From: Phytopythium helicoides
Lineage: Eukaryota > Oomycota > Peronosporomycetes > Pythiales > Pythiaceae
Length of the DNA: 64,000 nucleotides
Assembly: GCA_024867545.1 (NCBI GenBank)
Contig: JANFNE010000001.1
Span: 186,001 to 250,000 of the forward strand
Reading direction: 5' to 3'
Part shown: positions 29,791-40,392 of the stretch, piece after piece
How the letters are laid out: the number at the start of each line of letters is the position of its first letter
Numbering within the stretch: position 1 is the stretch's first letter
Position numbers and translations under genes: made by a program
The notes under the pieces: generated by a model
Database searches by the model: none
What the model was told of the DNA's origin: nothing
What the model saw: the letters and a program-made list of their open reading frames with translations, nothing else

Positions 29791-31770
29791 ATGGCAAACA
29801 AGCGCGCTCGATCAGGCAAGGAGGGTGATCCAGGTCCCCGGCGAGGCAGGTCCAAGATCAGACAAGCTGCCGCAGGGCTATGCAGATCCACAACGAGTAG
29901 AGCCGCTTCAGCAACTCGTCGAGGTCGGTCCAAGACAACACGTGCAGCTGGTCCGACGTCAGGCGGTGCTAGGTCTAAAAGGAAGAAACGCAGTGCAGAA
30001 CCACGCAAGAGCCAGTCAAAGAGGCGACGGGCCGAAGTCGAAGCTCGTGACGCAGCTAACGCCAAATCCTCGCTTGTGTGCGTCAAGACGTCGCTCAAGG
30101 CGTTTTGCAAGAGCGATGAGGCCATGACTTTGCCGTGGGAGTCCGTGCTGGCGGATATGGACCAGGCCGTGCTGGAGGCTTACGTCCTCGCCAACATCCA
30201 CGCCGTGCGGATGTGTCAGCTGGGCGATGCAGTGGAGCCACTCAACCAGGTCTTCTTCTACAGATGCCTATCGTGTGTTTGCAACGCCAACTCCACACTC
30301 GGGTCTCCTGCATTCCAGCAATCAGTCACGCTGTACAACACTTGGCGAGGTGAGGACGCTCGACGTGCAAGCAACCGGCAGATTACCGCTGGGTGGCAGC
30401 AGAACGCAGCCCAAATGATGGCCACTAACACCAAGAACGCGATCGTAGGCAACTTCTACCGTCGCTTTCACCGTCACATCAAGCGGGTCTATGACATGAA
30501 CGGTGCTGAGGCCTACGTCATGATCAAGAGCATCCTGGACCCTGTCTTCAACGGATACGATACCGAGGTGCAGGCTTGGCGAGAGCAGATCCCGCGCAAC
30601 GAGAGCGGCTACTTGTCCGACGAGGCTAACAGATTGCTTCCTCTCACCTACATGATTCTGACCGACATTGAAGAGAGGAATCGCCGGTTTCAGCATCGAC
30701 AGGACATCCCAGAGGTCCGCACGTTCAGTCTCCTGCCGACAAAGAATGGGTTCAAGTGCTCGCACTTCAAGATGTGCAAGACGACGCTCCACAGCCTACT
30801 TCTACGTGCTGGTGTTCGCGTGCCTCCTCTAGGTGACGATTGGAATGCTGTCGCAGACGAATGGTGGCACAGTCTCTTCAATATCGAGAAGTTTGAAACA
30901 GCCAACAAGAAGTTCGCAGGAGAGATCGTGACGGACGGAAAGGCTGTCAGTATTGTCATGCGGAAAACTCATCCGGCGACAGACCGCCCACTTAGGGAAG
31001 TAGATTATGATGTCATGTGGGGCCTAGATCCTGGCAGACGAGATCTGTTTGTAGCAACCAACCAGGACGGCGAGACTATCCACTGCTCTTCTCGTGAGTT
31101 CTACGAGGATGCTCGCTACCACAAGAGCAACCAGAAGATAGCTTGCTGGAAGGAGCGGCGTCCCGACATTTTGATGGCCGAGCGTCAGATGCCGTCGAAG
31201 AAGACCGCGTCGCTCGAGTTGCTGGAAACGTACACACGATACGTTATTCCACGGATGGAAAACCTGCTAGGATTTTCACGGGCGAAGGGATTCCGCAACC
31301 TGCGTTTTGGACGGTACATCTTTGCGCAGAAGAAGCTACATGAACTCTGCCGGAGACTGACCCAGCAAGCAGGCAGGCGAACGGTGGTTGGATTTGGAGA
31401 TTGGAGCAATACCGATTACTCTGGAGTCATCAAGAAGTGCCCCGCGGGGCCGGTCAAGAGACTTGAGCACACATTGAGAAACTACTGTCGTGCTCAATCA
31501 ATTGATGAGTTTCGCACCAGCAAGCTTCACTCACGTTGCCACCGGCAACTAGAATACCAGTACAGTCTCCGCCTCTGCAAGGTCAAGAACAGCACGGACA
31601 AGGAATGGCGGACGTGCAAGGTTTATAGTGTGCTCCATTGTCGATCCAATGGCTGTTTTGGTACTACTGTGAACCGCGACGTCAACGCCTCGAAGAACAT
31701 GCTCATGCTCCTCCTCAACATGCTCCGTGGTCAACCAAGACCTACCGTTTTCTGTCGAGCGCCAACTTAA
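29791..31770 (+). CDS. Fanzor: TnpB-like RNA-guided DNA endonuclease
   Basis: 659 residues in one exon, start in a strong context (GCCACCATGG). Residues 1-95 are Arg/Lys/Ser-rich with nuclear-localisation character (e.g. RSKRKKRSAEPRKSQSKRRR). The middle is helical (REC/WED-like, not recognisable by eye). The RuvC nuclease is split as in TnpB/Cas12. RuvC-I is WGLDPGRRDLFVATN with Asp413. The RuvC-II strand TVVGFGDWSN (531-540) lacks the canonical Glu. RuvC-III is TTVNRDVNASKNM with Asp630. A glutamate in SIDEFRTSKLHSRCH (Glu573) sits beside the zinc ribbon, the alternative catalytic position reported for Fanzors. The ribbon has His580/Cys583 and Cys617/Cys622, so one usual Cys is His. The frame is intact, so the protein may be active. 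Fanzors are guided by an RNA made from the element's 3' end. Confidence 0.92.
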   Translation: MANKRARSGKEGDPGPRRGRSKIRQAAAGLCRSTTSRAASATRRGRSKTTRAAGPTSGGARSKRKKRSAEPRKSQSKRRRAEVEARDAANAKSSLVCVKTSLKAFCKSDEAMTLPWESVLADMDQAVLEAYVLANIHAVRMCQLGDAVEPLNQVFFYRCLSCVCNANSTLGSPAFQQSVTLYNTWRGEDARRASNRQITAGWQQNAAQMMATNTKNAIVGNFYRRFHRHIKRVYDMNGAEAYVMIKSILDPVFNGYDTEVQAWREQIPRNESGYLSDEANRLLPLTYMILTDIEERNRRFQHRQDIPEVRTFSLLPTKNGFKCSHFKMCKTTLHSLLLRAGVRVPPLGDDWNAVADEWWHSLFNIEKFETANKKFAGEIVTDGKAVSIVMRKTHPATDRPLREVDYDVMWGLDPGRRDLFVATNQDGETIHCSSREFYEDARYHKSNQKIACWKERRPDILMAERQMPSKKTASLELLETYTRYVIPRMENLLGFSRAKGFRNLRFGRYIFAQKKLHELCRRLTQQAGRRTVVGFGDWSNTDYSGVIKKCPAGPVKRLEHTLRNYCRAQSIDEFRTSKLHSRCHRQLEYQYSLRLCKVKNSTDKEWRTCKVYSVLHCRSNGCFGTTVNRDVNASKNMLMLLLNMLRGQPRPTVFCRAPT

Positions 31771-31943
31771 CACATCAGGGGCCACAAAGTGTCTGCAGGT
31801 GCGCTCAGCGTTGCCCGCAGATAGCACTGTATACTCAGGCATTGTTGCATTTTCACTGGGTTCCATTCCCAGTCATCGTCTTTTATCGTAGGATGCCGGG
31901 CTTACCACGGCCATACCCGCGAGCCGAAGGCGAGTGCTAGCAA
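31771..31943 (+). ncRNA. Candidate omega-RNA (fRNA) scaffold at the Fanzor right end
   Basis: In TnpB and Fanzor elements the guide RNA is transcribed from the 3' end of the gene into the right end, and its guide is the adjacent host sequence. Here 173 nt follow the stop codon and end in the conserved 45-nt double-hairpin motif. Sequence after the motif (from 31944, ATAAAAGG..) differs from that after the solo copy (from 4541, TGGATAGC..), as expected of guides. The 5' end of the RNA may lie inside the coding region. No expression evidence is available here. Confidence 0.45.
31899..31943 (+). repeat. 45-nt hairpin motif at the Fanzor right end
   Basis: 42 of 45 positions match 4496-4540. Starts GGCTTACCACGGCC and ends GCGAGTGCTAGCAA. 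It lies 128 nt after the Fanzor stop codon, in the same orientation as the gene. Confidence 0.75.
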
Positions 31944-32007
31944 ATAAAAGGTGGTGTATAATGCAAAGTGGGCTTTATCGTCTAGGCATCAAGGAAGCAT
32001 GAAGCCA

Positions 32008-32750
32008 CTAATTTGCGGCTGCCACCGCGGACGGCCCAGGGCTTGCGACAGCGTCCTCGCTCGCTGGCCTCTTGCGCTTGCCTAGCACATCGAGGATGGC
32101 GGCCTTGAGCTCGGGCGACTTGACCCCCTTGTGCTTCCTGGGCTGCTTGCCCACATACGTGCCGCCCACGCGCTGCGAGCGCGTCTGGTCGTTGAGGATG
32201 CCTTGGCTGAGCTTCTTGGCGGCGAAAAAGTCGCGCACGCAGAAGACCGTGACGGTTTCTCCATAGTCTGCACGCACACGTCTCACATCGTAAGCAAGGT
32301 CTGGCGCAGCAGCACCCACGGAAGCCACTGCAGCCGTACATGCAAAGTTGGTTTCCTTGAACTCGTGCTTGAACACGGGTTTCTTGGGCTTGGCCGCCTC
32401 CGCCGGCACGCTCTCCAGCTCTGCAGCATACCTGGCGTCAGTACAGTTCCGCGCCTCTAGCAACTCCCGCAGGTGCGTACGCGCAGCCTTGAGCTCGCTC
32501 TTGCGCGCGCGCTGGTGCACCGCGCAGTCGTCGGAGCGCGCGAGGCAGCACTTCTTGCACGCGTTGTTGCCGCAGCCTGCGGTCCCCGTCAGCCCCTGCC
32601 GCAGCTCCGCCCAGCGACTGACGCACCAGCGGCCAGCGGCTTCTTGAGCGCGCACAGCGCGCACTTGCGGTGCACGGGCGCCGCCTTGGGCGCCTCCTCC
32701 TCGGCCCTGCCGTCCTCCATGCGCGCCGCCGTATTATTAGTCGCCTCCAT
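32008..32750 (-). pseudogene. Cysteine-rich zinc-binding-like protein with apparent frameshift
   Basis: From ATG 32750 (or 32720) the frame reads an acidic start then HRKCALCALKKPLAAG. The matching continuation (GRWCVSRWAELRQG, then GCGNNACKKCCLARSDDCAVHQ) is in another frame, joined near 32625-32645. The cysteine pattern (C-x2-C .. C-x4-C-x2-CC .. C-x2-H) looks like one zinc-binding module split by a one-base shift. No splice pair with correct phase was found. The rest is Lys/Ala-rich with a PRKHKGVKSPELKAA segment and a KRKRP nuclear signal, ending at 32008. It may be a degraded gene, a sequencing error or an intron I missed. No family recognised. Confidence 0.45.
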
Positions 32751-32763
32751 TCCCGCCAACCCG

Positions 32764-32817
32764 CGGCGTCTCGGCGTTTGTATGGCGCGGCGGCGTCTCG
32801 GCGTTTGTATGGCGCGG
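32764..32817. repeat. Perfect 27-nt tandem duplication
   Basis: The unit begins CGGCGTCTCGGCGTTTG and occurs at 32764-32790 and 32791-32817. It lies just upstream of the cysteine-rich gene's ATG, in the spacer shared with the ubiquilin gene. Confidence 0.85.
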
Positions 32818-32966
32818 CGGCGACTTGCGCTGGGTATGAATACAAACTTCAAGTGGCGCGGATATTCGCACCTAGCCGGGAGGACGTGAACGCGTCACGC
32901 GGAGAAGCGCTTGGAGAATTCGATCCGAGTCGAGTCGAGCGGCGGCGAGAGGCGCAGACAGCGGCG

Positions 32967-34775
32967 ATGGCGGTCAAGCTGCACGTCAAGACGACGTCGG
33001 GCAGCAAGTTCGAGTTCGAGATCGCGCTGGAGGCGACGGTGGCGCAGTGCAAGGCGGCGCTCGTGGCGCACACGGACGTGCCCGAGGCGCTGCAGCGGCT
33101 CATCCACAAGGGCAAGGTGCTCAAGGACGACCAGACGCTGGCCAGCTACGGTGCGTGGCGCGGGTCGCCGCCCGCCGACGCCTCGCTGACGTGCCTATGA
33201 GCTGCAGGGATCCAGGCCGACGACACTATATTCTTCGTGCGCGGATCGGCGCGCGCCGCGCCTGCGACCCCCGCAGCGGCTGCGACGTCGGTGCCGGCGC
33301 CTGCGGCCGCCCCCGCACCCGCACCCGCTGCAACGGCCACGCCCACGCCGGCGCCCGCGGCGGCTGCGAACCCGTTTGCGTTCCCGCTGTTCCCCGGCGG
33401 TGCGGGCGCTGGGGCAGGAGCGGCGGGGGCGGACGGCGCGGCCAACCCGTTCGCCATGTTCGGCGGCGGTGGCATGCCCAACATGCAGCAAATGCAGCAG
33501 CAGATGATGCAGAACCCCGAGATGATGCGCCAGATCATGGACTCGCCCATTATGCAGGGCATCCTCAACAACCCGGAGATGATCCGGTCGGTGATGCAGA
33601 GCAACCCGGCCATGCAGCAGTTGCTGGAGCAGAACCCGCAGCTGAACCACATCATGAACGACCCCGAGCTGCTCCGCCAAAGCATGGAGGCTATGCGGAA
33701 CCCGGCTGCGATGCGCGAGATGATGCGCAGCCAGGATACGGCACTGCGAAACATTGAGAGCCACCCGGAGGGCTTCAACGCGCTCCGCCGCATGTACCAC
33801 GACGTGCAGGAGCCGCTGATGGACGCTGCGGCTAGCGGCGCGAGTGTCCCGCGCGGACCTGCATTCACGATGCCTGGTGTTGCGGGAGGTGGTAGCACCT
33901 CGTCAACTACTCAGCCAACCAGCAGTACTACGAGCACGACGACCCCCAGCGCTACTTCCGGCACCCCGGCCGCTGCGAACCCGTGGGGGACGCCTGGTAC
34001 ATGGCGATTTCAATGCTTTTTGTCTGGATTAATTCGGATCGCTAACTGTTACTGAGTACCTGTAGATGTCGGCTCGACTCCTGCTGCAAACCCGTGGGGA
34101 GCGGGGGCGTTTGGCACTGGGCTCAACTCTAGCGGAGCGCCAAACCCAGAGATGATGGCGCAGCTTCTGCAGAGCCCGTTATTCCAGCCAGCGCTCGAGC
34201 AGATCACGAACAACCCGGAGCAATTTCTCTCGCAGATGGAGATGATGAACCCGCAGATGTCGGCTATGATGAACGCGAACCCGCAGATCCGCCAGATGAT
34301 GTCGAACCCAGAGTTTCTCCGTGCGGCCATGAACCCGCAGAATATCCAAGCCATGATGCAGATGCAGCAAGCGATGAGCCAGCTGCGGAGCTCCGGACTC
34401 ATGCCTGGGTATGTTGGATCGCCAGGATCTTTGGTTCTTCCGCTTGGTAGTCATCTCTGACATGTTTGCATTGATAAATGATTGAGCAGTCTGGAGGGCC
34501 TCAACCTTGGCGGTGCTGACGCGAACCCGGCAGCTGGCGGGACATCGTCAACTGCGCCAAACCCGTTCGCAGGCTTTGGAGGCGCTGGATTCGGTGGCTT
34601 AGGCGGCTTTGGTGGTGCCCCTGCTGCCGCTCAGAACCCCGAGGAGCAGTACGCGACCCAGTTGACCCAGCTCAGCGACATGGGCTTCACGAACCGCGAG
34701 CAGAACATCCGCGCGCTGCAGGCGACCTACGGCAACGTGCAGGCCGCCGTCGACCGGCTGCTTAGCGGACTATGA
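32967..34775 (+). CDS. UBQLN: Ubiquilin (Dsk2-like UBL-UBA shuttle protein)
   Basis: Proteasome shuttle and chaperone. Exons 32967-33150, 33208-33996, 34066-34408 and 34490-34775 give 533 residues. The ubiquitin-like domain (about 1-75) contains [20 protein letters not shown], interrupted by intron 1. After an Ala/Pro linker come two STI1-type regions rich in Met, Asn, Pro and Gln ([39 protein letters not shown]), each with the NPE/NP repeats typical of ubiquilins. A Gly/Phe-rich linker precedes the C-terminal UBA domain ([19 protein letters not shown], ending AVDRLLSGL). Domain order and length match the family. Confidence 0.95.
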
Positions 34776-35130
34776 CGCGTGCAGGCTCGCCTGTTTTGCA
34801 AGATACTAGCTGGATGCACAGAGCGATATGAATGACCAGCACGCACGCTGCGTAGACGAAGTTGACGTGTACTCTACTTTCGTGCTGTCCAGTGCCTCTA
34901 CAAGCAAATCCGCTCTCAACGCGGACAACAGTGAGAAAGCCATTGCGCTGTCTGGAGCCATCACCGACGCAGTTTGATACAGGAACTGTCCAGGTCCTGT
35001 CTGTCCAATCAAAGCTCTCAATACCCACTAAACCGTCTCTGATTGGTGCTCTTATACCTATACTTTCTCTTATAGGTTCACCTACGAAACCCCACCGATT
35101 TGACTTTTTGAACGTCATTTCCCCTGCAGC
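34776..35130. other. Intergenic region with inverted CCAAT boxes upstream of FANCI
   Basis: TCCAATCAAAG near 35000 and CTGATTGGTGC near 35039 form an inverted CCAAT pair about 90-130 bp before the FANCI ATG. Repeated CTTATA/TTATAGG lies near 35050-35075. No gene seen. Confidence 0.4.
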
Positions 35131-38100
35131 ATGCAGCGCGGGCAGTCGGCGCGCGAGTTGCTGCGCGCCAGCGCGTTGGACACGGCGGCCGTGCGGCGCT
35201 ATTTGGAGTCTGCGGATGCGGAGGAGGTGCGTGCGCGCCCAGACGCGGCCTCGCGGTCGAAATCGGCGCGGAAACGCGCGAGGAGCTGACGATTTGCCCC
35301 CCGCGCCTGTCTCCAGCTCGACGCACTGCTGGACGGTATCTCGCGGCGCGACGCCAAGAAGAAGCACGACGAGCGCGAGGCTGACGAATGGCTGCCACTG
35401 GTGCACGCGCTGGTGCAGTGCGACGCCACGCGCTTTCGCGCCGCCACGCGCATCGTCCAGGTAGGAAAGGCGCCGGCTGCTGGCGGCACGGAGACTTTTT
35501 CTAACAACTCATGTGATCAGGTGCTGTGGAGCGGGGCCGTGAGCGAGCTGGAGGCCATGCAGCTACTCACAGAGGTCAACCTCGGCTTCACGCTCGCTAT
35601 TGAGGAGATGGGCGAGCACCGTGGCGCTGGCCGCCAGCTGCGCCGTGCAAAAGTCGTTGAGGAGATCCACATGCTGCTGCAGGCCAGTTATCGGCTGGTC
35701 CGTGACACTGTTACGGAGCAAGGCGAGCGCCTCAATACACTACCGCAAGTGCTCGGACTCGTTCCCAGTTTGTTTGGAATGCTCGCGGACGTCTCGGAAG
35801 ACCCGGCAAACTCGAGCCCTGTCCACGATGTACGGCGGAGTAATGGTTGCGGTGATGCGCTCATGGGGTATTTAGCGACTGTTCGATGTGGTGTATATGC
35901 ACAGAAATTGGTGGATCTACTGGAGCTGCCGTGGACCACAAGGACGCTTCCATTTCTGCTTGACGCGCTCAAGGATAGCTCAGCATTCATTTCTAGCGAC
36001 GGGTGGGAGCTTCTGCAGGTATATTGTGTGTCGGTGTTAGCTTGGGAGTTGCTGATTCACTCATCCGCTATGACACACATCAGCACAACGTAGCACAAAT
36101 GGTCCTGTCGTCTGCTTCCATCTCAGGAGAAGTTATCAACTTGATATTTCGCGAATGCGTATCTGTCGCCGACGTGACGAATAGCACACAGTGGATCGAC
36201 ATTGCGCGCTTCTTATTGAGGAAGCTCCCGGTGGCCTCGAGACAAGAAGCCGAATTTAATCTCCAAATGGTGAGTACTTCCAAACTTCCGTGTTTATTTG
36301 CGAGGATATAAACCCGCTCTTCTTGCCAAACAGGGGTTGCACCAGTCTCAGCGACTGGTCGAGTTGGTTATTCAAGCTATTCAAGATAGTGCCGATACTA
36401 CGACTATTGCGAGCGAGCGATCGCCCGAAGAAGATGCACACAGGGTCAACTGTACACCTGGCTGGCACGATTTAATCTTCCTATTGCACACACTGCAAGC
36501 TTCCAAGCCCATTTTGCACCACCGCTCAGCTTCAGCGCGCGTGGCTCGCGAATCAAGGGACTTTAAAGAGATTGAGTGTCTTATTTGGCGGATTTTTGCT
36601 GAAGAAGCGAGTCATCCTACCCCAAGCGAAGAGAGACCACTATTCTCGGTTGCTAAAGTAAACTCGACAACGCAGAGTTTGGATGCGCTCTTAAGTGAGT
36701 GCGTGTCGAGAGTCATTAACTTTGGAGGGAAGCAGGCATATGCGCGCGAGTGGAAAGCACTGCTGCTGATGGACGTCTCACTATTTTGGCTGGATCAAAG
36801 CTGTTACCATATCAGCAACATTAACGCTGAGGATAATTCTGCTGATTCGGCGGCTAACAACATCACGAAACGCCTTTTATCGCAGCATGTACTTTTGGCA
36901 CTTTTTCAAAAGGTGAGAGAACCTTTGTTTTTCGTTCGCGCCCATGTCTTTCTGTGCAAACACTAACGCATCGTGACCCCCGCTTGATTCAAGTCGCCAG
37001 AAGCTCAGAATGAAATCCTTCGTTCGCTGCTTGATCGAGCTCACCAGCCTGTCTTCGCCCAGGTACTGTAGCCTCGACGAACGATTACCTGGCTCGGTGG
37101 GAAAGATGACCAAGATCATGTGCTATGTGCTAATCCAGGCCAACGCTGATATTTTGCGCAAGCTTTTTGAGTCGAATCCACCGAGCCTGCACCTGCACCT
37201 CAATACCATCCAGGATTGGTTAAGGTACGTCGTTCTAGAAGGTAGTTGGGGCGTTGTAGTTTTCAACACTTATCTCCATTCAAGCATGCACTTTCACAGC
37301 TCCTTCCAGTCATCTGAGCAGTTCTTTATTATTGGCTCGCGGCTTTCCATGTATCATAGAAGTATGACCTAGCGAGCCCGACATGCTTGTGTCTGTTGAG
37401 GTTTGGTATTAATCAAGCAATTATTTGCTGGAATGGCAGGTCTCTTCAACTTCTTGATGGTGTTCCTGCGGAAGCTTCTTTCAACGGGGAACCAGAAGCA
37501 TCAACGATTTGCGATCAGCTTGTGGTGCACGTGGCTTGAAGATACCTTTCGCTTTGATGAGCAACAGGAGGTACGTTTACCTTCTTCGCGTACACGTAAG
37601 CAGCGCATAAGTGTTTGTAGACTTATGCGTCCTTGAATCTAGGAGGAAATCGTGGCAGCTTTGAAAAGCGCGGTCCAGGTGTGCGTAATGATCCGCTCGT
37701 GGTCGATGGGGAGAATTGAAAAGCTCTTTGGCCAAGGCGGTTGTATGCAGCTCCGCGATACAACCCGCCAAGATCTGCATCAATTTCTTTCCCAAGAGGT
37801 AGCGCGTTTCATTCAACCAGCCGCTCCACATCGTCACAGGAACTTTGATATCGGCCCTAGCAATGAGAGCGAGGATGACAACGACGACGAAGAGAAGGCC
37901 TTCAGGGGTCAGTACTTCGACTTCTGCGCTCTGGATGACTTTTACCATCAGGATTCAAGCCCGCACGGCCCAGCAGCGGTCGGACTGCTATTTCAAAAGT
38001 CGCTGGCTTCGTTACTAGCGTTCGAGAAAGCAATGGTCGCTCCCACGAAAGAATTCAGTCCTTTTCCAGGCTTCCAGGGTGGGGAGGGCCCTGAACTCCG

Positions 38101-40363
38101 GCGATGGATCGCAGCTTTCGTCTCAAACCAGGGTGCTTTCTTTCGCTGGATTTGCCAGAGTACCAACATGTCAGAGAAGAGATCTGTGTGGGACTTGCTC
38201 GTGCGAATGTTTATGGGTTCTGCGCTCTGTACGCTTACGTTAGAGTATCTCCTGGAAGAAGACGGAAACAGGCAACAGTTATCTACGTCGAGCACTTCGA
38301 TTTGGTCTATCATTGAGATGGAATTTTGTATCCATCGGATGGCGCAAAGAACTCTTTATGACTCTGAAAAAAAGATTGGGTGGTCAATTCCTCGAGGATT
38401 TTCCAGCACATTCAAGCACGGGCTAGTTGATGTACTCAAAGCGCACACGCCAACTTTGCTGGGTCTAATGCACTCAGCATTACGTGATGGACACGGTAAT
38501 GACTCCACATGTCAAGCTGGTATATCTTTCGATACGATTATTTTCATTTTAGACATGCTTTCTCACTCAAACGAAGACAACACCACGCCAACAAACCGTA
38601 CATCTCACAAGAAGAAACCAGCACTGACATGGAGCCCGAGCGTTTCTTCCAACATGACCGCTCTCTTGGAACTGTACCGCGAGATTTCTGACCAAGTGCT
38701 CGCCCAAGCAGCGATTGCGCGCTCGGCATCCAGAGAAGATAATCCAAGAGTAGTCTTCGCAGTCTACGAAGACACTTTTGCACTAAAGGTACCATCAAGT
38801 CACCGGTACTTGATAAGTGCAGGGAACCAGTCATCTAGTGCAACGGTGGTTCTTGATGTCAAGTCAGGCGACGAGCTGCTCGGGCGATTGTGCTCTGCAT
38901 TAGCTCGGGCAATAAGTGCTTGTGACCACGAGTCCTCTATCGCGGATATGCAGTCCCAGATCTCCACCCTTCTCAAAGCCAAATGCTGGTCCGACATCGC
39001 TGGAAATCGTGACGGAGAAAGTGGAAACAGCATACTAGCTCTTGCTCAAGTGATCCTCAGCGATATTCAACTCACGATGCAGAGTAACGAGATCACAAAG
39101 TGGAAGATGGGAGCAGCTCTTTTAGCCAAGAGACTGTGTGATGTTCCTGGTGTGCTTGCTGAAGCTGCTCAACGGGTGAAAGTGGAACAGTTCGCAACAC
39201 AGATTATATGTGAGCATGTTGTTCACCACCTACCATTGCTTCGATTGCTTCTTGGGATATCATTCGTTTCATTACGCTTCCAGTTTTCGAGCGGTGACGT
39301 CGCAAGCATGGTGGGGCGTCTGCATAGTATTCTCCATGGATGTGGATTTTCGCTCAATCCCATCGATTCGTGTGCGGACCACACATCGTCAGCAAGGAAG
39401 CGCAAGCGCCTTCGACAGGCAACGGCTACGGCTAATTCATCTGATGAATCGGAATCAGAGACGATGCTAGCATTTCGTGACACGAGCGTTCCTCACTTGG
39501 TCTCTTCTGGAGCCCAAGGCGTGGCTCTAGAGAGCCTAATAATCCAGGTTGATCAATTAGTCGCAATTGTCACCAGTTATCTGCAAGTGAAGCGCAACCC
39601 AGCGTTCGATCAACGCCAACAGCATGCTCAAGCGCTTATTCCTGTTCTCGACGCGTTGCGTGTGTCAGTTTACAGTAGTCGCGATTTTTCGTGGGTGTCA
39701 TCGAAAGTGCTATCTCGAGCACTGTCAATCATCGAGTCCACACTTCGAATTGGAGCGAAGTGCGAAATGCTCAGCGATTATAGAGAGCCTAGCAATGCAA
39801 GTGTTTGTGCAGTGGAGATTTTCGACTGCGCCACTCAGCTTGCTGCACAAAGCCGAATGTGGATCCATTGGCTCACAGACGCTATCAGTGATTCAAGCTC
39901 CAAAACACGGGTAATTATTTTTTATAGTTCACACGCCCCTGCAATGGTCTAACGCTATGCATTACTTCTCTATCCAGCTGTCAGCTATTGGGCTAAAACT
40001 CGATATATTTCTTCTCAAGGTACCGACAAAAGCGCAGAGTCTGCTGAAAAAGGTAAAAAAAAAACTAACTCTTCTTTTTGTTTTTGTTTATATCAACTCA
40101 CATGCAATTTGGCCCAGGAACTACCTGCCAAGTCTGTCGCTAAACTGAAACGTGTCGTTCAAATGGCGAAGAGCAACATTTCCTCAGGGAGCCTCAACAC
40201 AGAAAACCCGACTCGCTTGTCTAGAGCTCAGTATGTGGATGTAGTGCCAATAGTCCGGAAGAAGAAGCGACGGCTGCGCAGTCGCCACCCAATCATCGAT
40301 GCTTATCTACACGAGGAAGATGGAGACGATGCGTTCGCTGACCTAGAAGATTTCATCGAATAA
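35131..40363 (+). CDS. FANCI: Fanconi anemia group I protein homolog
   Basis: Partner of FANCD2 in the clamp that is monoubiquitinated during interstrand-crosslink repair. Twelve exons (35131-35226, 35317-35460, 35521-36018, 36084-36269, 36334-36912, 36994-37062, 37139-37224, 37285-37361, 37440-37570, 37643-39910, 39978-40052, 40118-40363) give 1,484 residues (human 1,328), all phases consistent. It is an all-helical solenoid. The best anchors, compared with the human protein from memory, are LLALFQKSPEAQNEILRSLL, matching the helix around the ubiquitinated Lys523, and DWLSMHF.. RLSMYHRSLFNFLMVFLRK, matching the region ending MRDCLILVLRK. The candidate acceptor lysine ends exon 5. The acidic segment NESEDDNDDEE and the C-terminal KKKRRLRSR plus acidic tail also fit. 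Its end lies 29 bp from the convergent LRR gene. Confidence 0.8.
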
Positions 40364-40392
40364 CTGTTTGATAAATTTGTGTGAACTACAGC

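Larger units (their letters stand above)
29306..31943 (+). mobile_element. Fanzor element (left boundary not resolved)
   Basis: The element comprises the Fanzor coding sequence and a conserved right-end motif ending at 31943. The left end lies somewhere between the upstream gene's stop (29305) and the Fanzor ATG (29791). A small perfect hairpin AGCGGC-CTTT-GCCGCT at 29638-29653 is the only structure noticed there. No transposase, serine recombinase or terminal inverted repeats were found. The element sits between two host genes and does not visibly interrupt either. Confidence 0.6.
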
